DNA of 64,000 bases from Edaphobacter sp. (GCA_025462755.1 JAOAPF010000447.1:1-64000); one strand, 5' to 3'; counted from the stretch's first letter, positions 9,200 through 18,293 are shown. Notes: a model not told the origin generated them from the sequence alone. Numbers and translations are program-made.

Positions 9200-9721
9200 T
9201 TACGAGCCGGAGGCTTCCCCCAAGTAAATGGCCGTGTAGTCCAGGTAATTGCTGGCGTACTTGAGGATGAGTGCCCGGTCTTCGTCGCCAAGCGTGCGTC
9301 GGATCTTGCCGGGAACCCCCGCGACCAGTGAGTTCGGTGGAATCACCGTCTGCTCCGGAATGACTGCCCCGGCAGCGATGATGGAACCCTCGCCGATTCG
9401 GGCGTTGTTCAGGATGGTCGCACCGATCCCCACCAGAACAGCGTCCTCCAGCACGCATCCATGAACGGTTGCGTTGTGGCCGATGGTCACCATCTCCCCG
9501 ACAATGACTGGGTAGAGGTAGCGCATTCCATGCAACACGGCACAATCTTGCACATTGCTCTTCGCGCCGATGCGGATGGCGTTAACATCGCCCCTGACGA
9601 CTGCGTTCATCCAGATACTCGCCTGTTCGCCGAGAATCACGTCGCCGATGACCTGTGCGGATGGATCGATGTAGCAGCTTATTGGAATGACTGGAGTTAT
9701 TCCTTGGTAAGAACGAATCAT
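9200..9721 (-). CDS. Gamma-carbonic anhydrase-like hexapeptide-repeat protein
   Basis: 173 residues built on left-handed beta-helix hexapeptide repeats (IDPSAQVIGDVILGEQASIW, VVRGDVNAIRIGAKSNVQD). The three zinc-ligand histidines of the gamma-CA/YrdA/PaaY family are present: His64 in VLHG, His82 and His87 in GHNATVHG. The C-terminal helix (LILKYASNYLDYTAIYL) closes the fold as in the family. Many such proteins bind zinc but lack measurable carbonic anhydrase activity, so the enzymatic role is uncertain. First gene of the likely gammaCA-hisS-aspS transcript. Confidence 0.93.
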   Translation of the reverse strand: MIRSYQGITPVIPISCYIDPSAQVIGDVILGEQASIWMNAVVRGDVNAIRIGAKSNVQDCAVLHGMRYLYPVIVGEMVTIGHNATVHGCVLEDAVLVGIGATILNNARIGEGSIIAAGAVIPEQTVIPPNSLVAGVPGKIRRTLGDEDRALILKYASNYLDYTAIYLGEASGS

Positions 9722-9862
9722 GATGGAAGAGATTTTACGCGAAAGGTGCGTTCGTCCGACGCATGTTGACTTTCATCGTTTCGGAGTGTCATATTTGCCA
9801 CGAATTTATGCAATTCGCTCTCGATCTGGCGTATTCTGAAGACATCCCGATTGGGACTGTTT

Positions 9863-9867
9863 GGAGG
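9863..9867 (+). promoter_or_regulatory. Shine-Dalgarno deciding a TTG start for rpsU
   Basis: GGAGG sits 10 bases before TTG 9878. No ATG or GTG in the rpsU frame lies near, so the site supports initiation at TTG. Confidence 0.7.
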
Positions 9868-9877
9868 TGTATTTTTC

Positions 9878-10075
9878 TTGGCAGAGGTTCGAGTACAAGA
9901 AGGCGAACCCCTTGAGAATGCCCTGCGGCGCTTCAAGCGCAAGGTGCAGACTGAAGACATTATCAAGGAAGTCAAGCGTCACTCTTTTTACCTGAAGCCC
10001 GGTGAAAAGAAGCGCGTGAAAGAAGCGCTTGCACGTAAGCGCAATCGCAAGAAGGTCCGTAAGGAGCAGGACTAG
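9878..10075 (+). CDS. rpsU: Small ribosomal subunit protein bS21
   Basis: 65 residues starting at the rare codon TTG (read as Met). The start is fixed by GGAGG at 9863-9867 and by the family N-terminus (AEVRVQEGEPLENALRRFKR). The rest is the expected basic helical hairpin: KVQTEDIIKEVKRHSFYLKP, then KRVKEALARKRNRKK. bS21 binds the 30S platform near the anti-Shine-Dalgarno and helps initiation on mRNAs. The weak start codon might tune its dosage, which is inference. A GC-rich hairpin follows at 10098-10133. Confidence 0.95.
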   Translation: MAEVRVQEGEPLENALRRFKRKVQTEDIIKEVKRHSFYLKPGEKKRVKEALARKRNRKKVRKEQD

Positions 10076-10097
10076 TTCCAGCTTCGCAACCATGGCA

Positions 10098-10133
10098 GGC
10101 CGTCTCCTCCTCTTTGAGTCCGAGGAGACGGCC
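10098..10133 (+). terminator. Hairpin after rpsU
   Basis: Perfect 12-bp inverted repeat GGCCGTCTCCTC / GAGGAGACGGCC with a 12-base loop, 22 bp after the rpsU stop. There is no T-tract, so it may be a weak or factor-dependent terminator, or an mRNA-stabilising stem. Confidence 0.55.
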
Positions 10134-10362
10134 ACCTGAACCAGCCAGAGAGATGGACTCCCGCCGTCGACTGGCACCAGCAGAGAGAGCCTGTGCATCG
10201 GTTCACATTGACTGGGAAATCGAAGTGTTCAAAGCATTCGCATTCTGGGCCCCCCTTCGAGAAGTGAAGTAAAGATCATCAGCGAAAGGTTGACCGCTCA
10301 GCGGCGCCCCACGATCAGGCCCCTTGGGTATTCTTCCTTTTCCGTACCACGGGAGAAGCGGC

Positions 10363-10785
10363 ATGGAATTTCTGGATCGACTCTTAACCTGCGCAGATTG
10401 TGGCGGTGAATTTATCTTCACCGCCGGGGAACAACTTTTTTTCTTTGACAAGCAATTCAAGAACGACCCGAAGCGCTGTAAGCCCTGTAAGTGCAAGCGG
10501 TCCGGCATCGGCCTGAAGGCTGGTACGGGACCTGCTGCGGCTGGTCTTTCGCGCACGGAGACGCGCACCGAATGCTCGGCGTGCGGCATCGAGACAACGG
10601 TGCCGTTCAAGCCGACACAAGGGCGGCCCGTGCTTTGCCGGCAGTGCTTCCAGAGCAAGCGCGCGCCTACGACAGGTGCTCTGGTTACCGCAGCAGCCAC
10701 AGCAGATATGGTTGCGGGCACGGGTGCGGAACACAGTGCGGTCGGTGCGGAACTGATGGTCGCAGCACAGGCTCCGCAGGCTTAG
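10363..10785 (+). CDS. Zinc-ribbon protein with four CxxC knuckles
   Basis: 140 residues from ATG 10363 (GGGAGAA about 8 bases upstream; an in-frame ATG at 10324 has no ribosome site). Four CxxC pairs are arranged as two zinc ribbons: CADC (about residue 10) with CKPC, and CSAC with CRQC. The family is the probable zinc-ribbon domain proteins found in many environmental bacteria, without an assigned role. After residue 100 the chain is low-complexity, Ala/Thr/Gly-rich. It is cytoplasmic by appearance; nucleic-acid or protein binding is the usual guess. Followed 51 bp later by the MBL-fold gene. Confidence 0.8.
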   Translation: MEFLDRLLTCADCGGEFIFTAGEQLFFFDKQFKNDPKRCKPCKCKRSGIGLKAGTGPAAAGLSRTETRTECSACGIETTVPFKPTQGRPVLCRQCFQSKRAPTTGALVTAAATADMVAGTGAEHSAVGAELMVAAQAPQA

Positions 10786-10836
10786 GAGATTCTGGCTGGA
10801 CGCTTCCCTCACAGTAGGATGTGAGGGAGGAAAACT

Positions 10837-11760
10837 ATGAATCTTTGCAGCGGCGCGGGTCAGCCCATCGAGTTGGACCCGGCTTGGGGATTGGTTCGCG
10901 CGCGAACGCAGCTTGGTGACTTTGAACTTACAGTTTGTACGGATGGAACGTACAAGTTGGACGGTGGTGCCATGTTTGGCGTCGTGCCGAAGCCCCTGTG
11001 GGAGAAGCGGGCGGCAGCGGACGATCAGAACCGAATCTTGCTGGGTCTGAATACTGTCGTGGTGCGGACCGGCAAGCAGACGGTGCTGATCGAGACCGGG
11101 ATCGGCAATAAGCAGCCAGCGAAGATGCGCGAGATCCATTGCAACCAGGAGCTTCTTCCCCAGTCCTTGGCGGCGGCCGGAATTCGACCGGAGGAGGTGG
11201 ATGTTGTGATCAACACCCACCTGCACTTCGACCACTGCGGCTGGAACACGACGCTGCATGCGGATGGTTCGGTGACGCCAACGTTCCCGAATGCGCGGTA
11301 CTTCGCCCATCGAGGCGAGGTAGAGCATGGTCGGCTGCAATTGGACCGCGACCGCGTGAGCTATCTGGCACCGAACTACGAGCCGCTGATCGAGTCGGGG
11401 CAAATGACCCTGCTCGATACGGATGGAATCAAGGCTGATCCGGCGATATGTCCTGGGATCAGCGTCGAACTTTTTCCGGGGCATACGGCCCAGTTGATGG
11501 CAGTCCACATTGAGTCGAACTCAGCCAGCGGCGCGGTGGAGCATGCGTGTTATGTCTCCGATCTGATTCCTACCGGTGCTCACCTCGATCCGACCTGGGT
11601 CATGGGGTATGACCTCGATCCAGTGGAGTGCATTGCCCAACGAAAGCGGTTTTACCAGCGGGCAATTCCGGAGAACTGGCTGGTTCTGTTTACGCACGAC
11701 CATGAGCGGCCTATGGCTCGTATCGGGGTCAACGAAAAAGGCCGGCCGGTGGTGCTTTGA
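10837..11760 (+). CDS. MBL-fold metallohydrolase (YtnP/lactonase-like)
   Basis: 307 residues, ATG 10837 preceded by GAGGGAGG. The metallo-beta-lactamase signature HxHxDH is intact in NTHLHFDHCGWN, a later ligand His lies in FPGHTAQLM, the bridging Asp in CYVSDLIPT and the last His in LVLFTHDHE, so a two-metal site is expected. The length and spacing suit the quorum-quenching lactonase/YtnP branch, but MBL substrates cannot be read reliably from sequence. No signal peptide. Possibly co-transcribed with the zinc-ribbon gene. Confidence 0.9.
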   Translation: MNLCSGAGQPIELDPAWGLVRARTQLGDFELTVCTDGTYKLDGGAMFGVVPKPLWEKRAAADDQNRILLGLNTVVVRTGKQTVLIETGIGNKQPAKMREIHCNQELLPQSLAAAGIRPEEVDVVINTHLHFDHCGWNTTLHADGSVTPTFPNARYFAHRGEVEHGRLQLDRDRVSYLAPNYEPLIESGQMTLLDTDGIKADPAICPGISVELFPGHTAQLMAVHIESNSASGAVEHACYVSDLIPTGAHLDPTWVMGYDLDPVECIAQRKRFYQRAIPENWLVLFTHDHERPMARIGVNEKGRPVVL

Positions 11761-12241
11761 ATTCCTCTCTTCTCCGGGGTACCCCCATTGCCCGCGATAA
11801 AGCCAATGGATGCTGGGGATTAGCGCGAAGGATGGGCACCCGCTCTGTTGTGGCCGGGCAGAAGAAGGCAAGGGCAAGGAACACTGTCGCCCACGTCCCA
11901 GGCAGTAACAGACGCATGCCCGGCAGTAACACACACGCGCAATTACCAAATACTCTCCGTATGTGACGTGAATGCCATTGACATTGTAAGCGCGTTAAGC
12001 GTCTTATCGGGACGCTCTCGTGGATACGAGACGGCGCGAAGATTAGAGCCACTCACTCCCGACTCAAAGCTACAACTTCCGCTTCCCCATTGAAAAGCCC
12101 CCGGCCCCAGGCCATGGATGCACACCGATTGATGACGTTCGCCACGACGTCTCCCGAAAGGAGAGTCGCGCGAACTCTCGACGGCTTTCCTTTGCAGAGC
12201 ACTAGACCCAAAAAATCCAATTTAAGAAACGGAGAAGAACC
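11761..12241. other. Intergenic, 481 bp, no gene recognised
   Basis: Short frames here are not gene-like on either strand. There is a near-duplicate of about 16 bases (GGCAGTAACAgACgC / GGCAGTAACAcACaC) around 11900-11940. A TTGACA box occurs near 11977 but no good -10 follows at 17 bases, so I do not call a promoter. The last 40 bases are the leader of the next gene, with GGAG just before its ATG. Confidence 0.5.
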
Positions 12242-12796
12242 ATGTTTAAGCTTACAACCGAGAAACGGAATCCGGGAAGCAAGCTGTTTGCGTTGCTCCC
12301 GTCAATGCGAACGATTTGCCTGCTCGCCGTAGCCAGCTTTATGGCTACAACCACGTGGGCGCAAAGCAGTGGTGCCCACTTTCAGAAAAACTCAGTCAGG
12401 GGTGACATCCAGTCCAACGGCGACCTCCTCGTATCTTGGGTAGAGGCCGGGCTCGGCAACCTTACCGTCAGCTACATTGTCACAGGTCATGTCGACGCCA
12501 TCTATTTCTGTCGCACAAACTCGGGCAACATCCCTAACGCGAGCAACAAACACACGGTGAGTACAACGGATTCGAACAATCCAACCTTCGAGGTAAAAAA
12601 TGGTAAGGTGGTCGGAAACTCGACGCTATCGGCACCCGAGGCGCCGGTCTCGGAGCCACCGACCTGTGGTGGCGGCCAATCGTTGGACCTTCAGAGCGTC
12701 ACCTGGTCAAACGTTTCGATATCAGACACGACAAACGGCATCGCGACACCTGTGACCGTGGGTAAGTTCTCAATCACTCTGTTCCCAGCTCCGTAA
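12242..12796 (+). CDS. Secreted protein of unknown function
   Basis: 184 residues, ATG 12242 with GGAGAAG upstream. The N-terminus is a long signal peptide: about 20 polar/basic residues, then MRTICLLAVASFMATTTWAQ. The mature part is about 140 residues, beta-rich, Ser/Thr/Asn-rich, with two cysteines that could pair (YFCRTNS and PPTCGGG). I do not recognise a family; the composition suggests a small extracellular or outer-surface beta-sandwich. A textbook intrinsic terminator follows, so the gene is probably monocistronic. Confidence 0.7.
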   Translation: MFKLTTEKRNPGSKLFALLPSMRTICLLAVASFMATTTWAQSSGAHFQKNSVRGDIQSNGDLLVSWVEAGLGNLTVSYIVTGHVDAIYFCRTNSGNIPNASNKHTVSTTDSNNPTFEVKNGKVVGNSTLSAPEAPVSEPPTCGGGQSLDLQSVTWSNVSISDTTNGIATPVTVGKFSITLFPAP

Positions 12797-12812
12797 CAAA
12801 CGTCTTCAGCTG

Positions 12813-12841
12813 ACGGGGGCATCGCTGCCCTCGTTTTTTTT
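12813..12841 (+). terminator. Rho-independent terminator
   Basis: Nine-base-pair stem ACGGGGGCA / TGCCCTCGT (one G-T pair) closed by loop TCGC and followed by eight T residues, 17 bp after the stop of the secreted-protein gene. Confidence 0.92.
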
Positions 12842-13195
12842 AGCCAGCCGGCGAAGAACTTCAAAAGTACCAGTTTGCGGACCGCCGATGCTGGGAAGCT
12901 CGCGCTACGGGTACGACTAATGGAGTCACCTAGGACATTTCGGGAATCTACTCCCGTGTGTTCTTCAAACTTTGAGATCTTCGCCGAACCGGCTGTGACA
13001 TCTTTGCCGTTGCAGATTTTGTGCCGCATTACAGCCTCTGTGTCCATGCCGCAATGAAGTGAACGGACTCCTGATTGATTCTCATAGGGGCTTGCCTCGA
13101 GCCCAAGGCAGATCGAATGAGGTTCTCCGGAGAAAGAGCGACAGCAGATAGAGAGGCAGCGTGGGTTTTGGCAGGGCTATTGATACTATTGTGCC
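12842..13195. other. Intergenic, 354 bp, no gene recognised
   Basis: Between the terminator and the methyltransferase start. Only shadow-type frames are present. No clear promoter or hairpin seen. Confidence 0.5.
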
Positions 13196-13807
13196 GTGAA
13201 AAATGAAGAGTTCTATGGGCAGGCTTACCAGGACCCGGAATTCGTCAGGGTGTATCAGGAGACCCGCGATGCGCTTTATCAGCGTATTGGGCGGGTCATA
13301 CGTGCTCTTGGTGACACCTACGCCTTGGACATAGGCTGCTCTCTGGGTCTGCTGGTGGAATACCTGCATCAGCAGGGCGTTTCCAGTTGGGGCGTGGATT
13401 TCGATCTGCCGCAACTGCGCGAGGCTCACGCCGGCCTTAGCTGCAGTCAGAACTTCTTCTATGGGGATGTGGCCGAACTGAACATCTCCATTCCCACGCA
13501 AGGCAGCGCGATCATCCTGCTGGATACGCTGCGTTACGTGGAGGACCCACAGAAGCTCGGACGCCTGGGCGCACAGCACCTCATCATCAAAGAGGTTTCG
13601 CCGAACCCGGTCATACGGCATTTGCGGAGGAATGAGAATGATGGGACGCTTTACACTCCTGCGAGGTTAGCCCGACTGTTTCCTGGCTACAGCCTGGAGC
13701 GCCTCTATGGTTCGCGGTTCCTCTTCTCGGTTTCTCGACCGAGTTCGGCAACGCTTGCGGTTCTAAGCTGGATGCCAACCTATACGGCATTGCTGACGCG
13801 TCACTAA
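13196..13807 (+). CDS. Class I SAM-dependent methyltransferase-like protein
   Basis: 203 residues, GTG start at 13196; no strong Shine-Dalgarno is visible. The Rossmann SAM motif I is clear (YALDIGCSLGLLVEYL), followed by motif II with an acidic residue (WGVDFD), GDVAEL and a motif IV-like IILLDTLRYVEDP. It is the fold of small-molecule or lipid/sugar methyltransferases. The C-terminus (LARLFPGYSLERLYGSRFLF) matches the usual last strands of this class. No neighbour indicates the substrate. Confidence 0.75.
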   Translation: MKNEEFYGQAYQDPEFVRVYQETRDALYQRIGRVIRALGDTYALDIGCSLGLLVEYLHQQGVSSWGVDFDLPQLREAHAGLSCSQNFFYGDVAELNISIPTQGSAIILLDTLRYVEDPQKLGRLGAQHLIIKEVSPNPVIRHLRRNENDGTLYTPARLARLFPGYSLERLYGSRFLFSVSRPSSATLAVLSWMPTYTALLTRH

Positions 13808-13849
13808 GACCTGCGGCGTGGGCTTTCTGATTTTGCGTGGAAGAAAACG

Positions 13850-14040
13850 ACGGCAACCGCAGGTCCTTCGACTGCGTCATTCGCAAGTGCGCGAACGACT
13901 TCGCTCAGGATGACAAGGTTGTGGTTGGTGGAGGAGAACAGGCAACGACAAGAGCAAAGCAGATTTCTCCACTGCGCTGCTCACGACGGGACTCTGAGCA
14001 GCTTCGGTCGAAATGACGGTGTTTGTGGGTCCAGGAGCTG
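13850..14040. repeat. Putative dispersed intergenic palindromic repeat
   Basis: The stretch contains GGTCCTTCGACTGCG, an imperfect inverted unit (GTCATTCGC AAGT GCGCGAACGAC), TTCGCTCAGGATGACAA, and a second part with TTTCTCCACTGCGCTGCTCACGACG and GGTCGAAATGACGG. Elements of this wording are, from memory, repeated many times between genes in Acidobacteriaceae genomes. Only one copy is visible here, so its repeat nature is knowledge-based. Confidence 0.45.
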
Positions 14041-14060
14041 GGGCCGCTCTGATGCCGGAG

Positions 14061-15425
14061 TTAGTAGCTGCGCTGATACATGCGGGAGATGCGGTCGTGC
14101 CAGCCTAAGCCGTCCTCGTCGAGCCAGGCCCAGACGAAGCCGATGCCGAGCGGGCAGGCGGCGAGAACCGTGGCTAAGATCCGGCGGCGCATTGCGGCAC
14201 GCGTCGGATTGTCGTCGGCAAAGGTGCACAGTCCGATGCGCGCGTAGCGCATGCCGGGAGTCGCCTCGGACAGCGTGAAGAACAGAAGCTGATAGAAAAG
14301 CGTGAACACCGTGAAGGTAACGGCAGCGGTGATGGCAGCGGTCTGAAGAGTGATGCGGCTGCCGGTCGCCGCGTTTACGGGTCCGCTGAGTTTGCCGACG
14401 GTAAAGGCGAAGACTGCGGCGAACGCTAGAAGAGCCGCAGCAACGATGCAGCCGTCAACGATTGCAGCCATGAGCCGCAGGCTGAATCGTGCGGTCTGGG
14501 GCGAGAGTACGGCTTGGAATGGGGCTTCGGGAACTTCTACAACGGGCGAGACAGGATGAGCTGCGAGCAGGATGGAAGACCACTCGGGCGCTGCCGACTC
14601 GGCGGCCGGATCCGACGAGATTTGCGTAGCTTCGACCTCGAAGATTCGCAGTTGTGCGGCCTCGGCGGACTGATCGGCATCTTCGCGGAGCGGGCCTTCG
14701 GCCAGGCGGGGACGGGCCTTGCGAGGGGCTACGAGCTGACGGGGAAACTCGATGAGGTTGGCGGGGATTTCGATCGCAGGGTACGTCTCTTCGAAGACAG
14801 GCGACTGGCGAAAGGCGATCTCATCCTCGAGGGCGAGGGCTTCGTCTTCATCGAGCGTGTCTTGAGGCTGAGTCTGGTTCCGGCGGCTGATGGCTGCGGG
14901 GTCAAAATAGCTGCGGGTCACGTTGTCGGCGTCGTAGAGCCGGATGGTGAGTCCTGAGGTGGCATCAGCCGTAACGGCCGGCGCTGGTGAAAGAGATTCG
15001 GCGGACGGTGGTGCAATGGGAGCGGCTGCAGTGGCTGGTGAAGACGCAGGCGCCGTCAGGCTCCACTGATCCAGATCGGCGAGAAGCTGGTACTGGGCGT
15101 CGGCGACGGCCTGTGCGTTGAGGGCGGCGATCTCGGCCGCAGCTTCAGCCGCGCGGATCGCGTTTTCGGCCTGCTCGGCGAGAAAGGCGCGGTAGCTTTG
15201 CGAATTTGCGTAGCGCTCAGCGACTGCTGCGGCGATGCGAGAAGCGCGGCCGCTTGCAGACGCGAGTGGAGCAATCGGGGTTGGGCTGTCGGGACGCTGG
15301 TTGCGCCGGGCACGATGAGCGGCGAGGCGTTGCGCCACCTGTTCCTTCAGCGCAAAGGGCGCTGCGGCTTCCGTTTCGTCCGGTGCTTCGTCCAGTGGTA
15401 ACAGGTCTCGCTGTGCAGAGTTCAT
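14061..15425 (-). CDS. RDD-family membrane protein with long Ala-rich N-terminal region
   Basis: 454 residues from ATG 15425 (the frame is open to 15533). The first about 310 residues are hydrophilic, Ala/Pro/Glu-rich and probably disordered or coiled (AAEAAAEIAALNAQAVADAQ). The C-terminal about 140 residues form the RDD domain: RFSLRLMAAIVDGCIVAAAL, two further membrane helices, ATPGMRYARIG and a final LGWHDRIS. RDD proteins are small inner-membrane proteins, some linked to ion transport, without a general function. The unusual part is the extension, more than twice the length of the domain. It is divergent from lptD with 48 bp between starts. Confidence 0.85.
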   Translation of the reverse strand: MNSAQRDLLPLDEAPDETEAAAPFALKEQVAQRLAAHRARRNQRPDSPTPIAPLASASGRASRIAAAVAERYANSQSYRAFLAEQAENAIRAAEAAAEIAALNAQAVADAQYQLLADLDQWSLTAPASSPATAAAPIAPPSAESLSPAPAVTADATSGLTIRLYDADNVTRSYFDPAAISRRNQTQPQDTLDEDEALALEDEIAFRQSPVFEETYPAIEIPANLIEFPRQLVAPRKARPRLAEGPLREDADQSAEAAQLRIFEVEATQISSDPAAESAAPEWSSILLAAHPVSPVVEVPEAPFQAVLSPQTARFSLRLMAAIVDGCIVAAALLAFAAVFAFTVGKLSGPVNAATGSRITLQTAAITAAVTFTVFTLFYQLLFFTLSEATPGMRYARIGLCTFADDNPTRAAMRRRILATVLAACPLGIGFVWAWLDEDGLGWHDRISRMYQRSY

Positions 15426-15473
15426 TGTGCTCAAATCCAAACTTGCTTCCGTAAAATCGTTTAGCCTCAAGGG

Positions 15474-18188
15474 GTGGTGCGTCTGACAAGCTTCAAGCCG
15501 AACGAACTGGGTGGCAGAATACCCCGGCAGCATCGTCTGCCCTTGCTGGTGCCGTCCTTCGGCCGTAGCAAATACAGCGACTTACCGGCGGCTCAGGGTA
15601 GATTCTGGAGACGCTTCGTCCGCCGCTCCCTGAACACTGTTTACCTCTTGATAACTACCACGGTGGTTGCCGCAAGTCATCCACATTTGGCGGCCCAGCA
15701 GGTGACGACTCAGGCTACTCCTTCTGATATCTCCCGTTCAACTGCGAGCCTGCCGGATGAGCCGGGCGCGACGCGCTATCCGCAGGCTGAGATAGTGCCT
15801 GCGGCAGATGACTCGACCACGGTGGAGATGGAATCGGACACCCAGTCGAAGCTGGGCAGCCGTTATGTGCTGGATGGCGATGTGGTGATTACCTATCGCG
15901 ACCGGATCATAAAAGCTGATCACATTGAATACGACACCGACACTGGCGAGTTAACCGCAAACGGGCATCTGCGTGTGTCTGGAGGTCCGAACCACGAAGA
16001 CATCCAGGCCAGCCACGGAACGATGAACCTCATTCAACAGACGGGGCGATTCTTCGACGTGACCGGCTCGGTTGGAGTGAAGAACTCCGGCCACAGCATG
16101 ACGTACGCCAACAGCAATCCTTTTCTGTTTACCGGACGCATGGTGGTCAGGACGGGACCGCAGCAGTATGAGATCTATGACGGGAGCTTGACCTCGTGCC
16201 AGCTTCCGAACCCGGACTGGATGTTGTACTCGGGCAAGTTCCTGGTGGACATGGACAGCAAGAAGGCCAGGGCGCAGAACAGCACCTTTAAGTTGATGAA
16301 CATGCCGCTGCTTTATCTGCCGTATGTGACCCACCCGGTGGGTACCGGAGGCCGGCAGAGCGGGTTTCTGATTCCTACGCCGGGCTACTCTTCGACCAAG
16401 GGAATCATCTTTGGCGAGGAGTACTACTGGGCGATCAATCGAAGCACCGACCTGACCCTGGGGGCGGAGTACTTTTCGTTGCGGGGATGGTCACAATCGG
16501 GAACGTTCCGTTATCGAGGCCTGGGCAATGACTTTGCGCGGGCGCACTACACGGGACTGCAGGACCGCGGCATCGTGACGGGCGGAGTTTATCTGAACCA
16601 GGGCGGCGAGGATTTGACGATCTCCGGCCGGCACGACTTTTCGGCGCGCACGCGGGTGGTGGCGAATGCGGAGTATCTAAGCTCGTTCGCGTATCGCCAG
16701 GCGTTCGCGGAGAGCTTCAGCCAGGCGGTGTCGAGCGACATTCTGTCGATCGTGTATGGCGTGCATGAGTGGGATGGTTACGATGCCGACGTGCGCTTCG
16801 ATCGCTATCAGGGGCTGAAGAGAACGGCGGTTGCCGCAACGCCTACGACACCAGCCGTGCCAGAGCAGCAGATACACATCTTCCATTCGCCGTCGCTGGA
16901 CTTCAGCAGCACGGAGCATGAGATCGGCCGGAGCGGATTGCAGTGGAGCTTAATGGTTTCCCATGCTGGGTTGTCGCGGGTGCAGCCGAATTTTTCGACC
17001 GGGGGCCTGACGCAGCGGTTTGATATTCGCCCGGAGATCGCGTATCCCATGAGCTTTGACGGGTGGCGGCTGCGTGCGTCGGTGGGTGCGCGCGAGACGG
17101 CGTATAGCCGAAGCCGGCAGACGCCCTACACGGGAGTGGTGCCGGTCGAGCTTCCGATAAAGCTGAACCGCACCGATGTGGAGGCTGGGGTAGACCTGCG
17201 GGTCCCGGTGGTCGAACGGACGTTCGGCTCTCCAAGCTTAGAGAAGAAGTTCGGGTACGACTTTAAACATACGATCGAGCCGGAGATTACGTATCGCTAT
17301 GTGGCGGGAATTGATAACTTTTTGAATGTGCTGCGGTTCGACGATGTCGACATTGCGAGCGATACGAACGAGCTGGAGTATGGGGTCACGCAGAGACTTT
17401 TTGTGCGGCCGGTGAAGGCTCGGCCGTGCGTGGAAAAAGCCTTGCGTGGGGATCAGGCCGAGGATCTGGATTTGGACCCGGACGCTGACCAGGGCAGGGT
17501 CTACATGAAGGAACGGAGGGGCGAGTCGAAGGCAAAGGGACCCGTGTGCGGGAGCCGTGAGCTGATCAGCTGGCGGTTGACGCAGAAATATTTCTTCGAC
17601 GAGACTTTTGGCGGGGCGGTCATCAAGGGCCGGCGCAACATCTTTGACACAACTCTGAGCCTTTCGGGGATTGCGTTTTTGACGGAGCCGCGGGCGATCT
17701 CGCCGGTGATCTCGCGGCTGCGTGTGCGCACGTCGGAACATCTGGATGTGGAGTGGGACTTCGACCTGGATACTGGAGCGAAGAAGTTTACCTCGAACAA
17801 TGTGATGCTGGATGTGCACGAAGGCAATATCTTTGGAGGAATGAGCTATGCGCGGTTGAATGCGCCGGGGCGCTTCTTCACGGATGGCGTTGCCTCGACG
17901 GTGTCGAACTTCAATCAGCTGCGGCTTCTGCTGGGGTATGGATCGCCGACCAAGGCCGGTTTGGGGGTAGCGGCGAATGTGGGGCTGAATTTGAATGCGG
18001 CGAACTCGGCGCTGGTGCAGTATGGGGCGGTGCAGGGGTCGTATAACTGGGACTGCTGCGGGTTCAGCGTGGAGGTTCGCAAGTATGCGCTGGGGTCGGT
18101 GCGGAATGAGACCGTGGAACGGTTCAATTTCACACTGTCGAATATCGGGACTGCGGGGAATCTGCGACGAGCGGCGAGCCTGTTTTGA
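15474..18188 (+). CDS. lptD: LPS-assembly protein LptD (OstA/Imp)
   Basis: 904 residues from GTG 15474; the start is uncertain because about 50 residues precede the signal-like segment SLNTVYLLITTTVVAASHPHLAA, and GTG 15549-type internal starts are possible. LptD is the outer-membrane barrel that inserts lipopolysaccharide. The N-terminal LptA-like beta-jellyroll is seen at about 125-235 (SRYVLDGDVVITYRDRIIKADHIEYDT, LTANGHLRVSG). The barrel follows, with LPYVTHPVGTGGRQSGFLIP. Cys242 lies in the conserved LTSCQLPNPDW, and adjacent Cys861-Cys862 in NWDCCGFSVEV, the same arrangement as the disulfide-forming cysteines of E. coli LptD. DsbA-like and SurA-like genes follow. Confidence 0.95.
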   Translation: MVRLTSFKPNELGGRIPRQHRLPLLVPSFGRSKYSDLPAAQGRFWRRFVRRSLNTVYLLITTTVVAASHPHLAAQQVTTQATPSDISRSTASLPDEPGATRYPQAEIVPAADDSTTVEMESDTQSKLGSRYVLDGDVVITYRDRIIKADHIEYDTDTGELTANGHLRVSGGPNHEDIQASHGTMNLIQQTGRFFDVTGSVGVKNSGHSMTYANSNPFLFTGRMVVRTGPQQYEIYDGSLTSCQLPNPDWMLYSGKFLVDMDSKKARAQNSTFKLMNMPLLYLPYVTHPVGTGGRQSGFLIPTPGYSSTKGIIFGEEYYWAINRSTDLTLGAEYFSLRGWSQSGTFRYRGLGNDFARAHYTGLQDRGIVTGGVYLNQGGEDLTISGRHDFSARTRVVANAEYLSSFAYRQAFAESFSQAVSSDILSIVYGVHEWDGYDADVRFDRYQGLKRTAVAATPTTPAVPEQQIHIFHSPSLDFSSTEHEIGRSGLQWSLMVSHAGLSRVQPNFSTGGLTQRFDIRPEIAYPMSFDGWRLRASVGARETAYSRSRQTPYTGVVPVELPIKLNRTDVEAGVDLRVPVVERTFGSPSLEKKFGYDFKHTIEPEITYRYVAGIDNFLNVLRFDDVDIASDTNELEYGVTQRLFVRPVKARPCVEKALRGDQAEDLDLDPDADQGRVYMKERRGESKAKGPVCGSRELISWRLTQKYFFDETFGGAVIKGRRNIFDTTLSLSGIAFLTEPRAISPVISRLRVRTSEHLDVEWDFDLDTGAKKFTSNNVMLDVHEGNIFGGMSYARLNAPGRFFTDGVASTVSNFNQLRLLLGYGSPTKAGLGVAANVGLNLNAANSALVQYGAVQGSYNWDCCGFSVEVRKYALGSVRNETVERFNFTLSNIGTAGNLRRAASLF

Positions 18189-18293
18189 GATTTGGGCGTG
18201 GTTTCGCCGGGGTTGGTGGTTGCTAATGGTTGGCGCTACGGTTGGCCGATGGAACCCGTGGAAATGGCCGCTGCGTGCGATAATCGAGGTATT

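Noticed and set aside
10384-11508. 374-codon minus-strand frame
   Set aside because: Antisense to the zinc-ribbon and MBL genes, whose metal motifs are intact.
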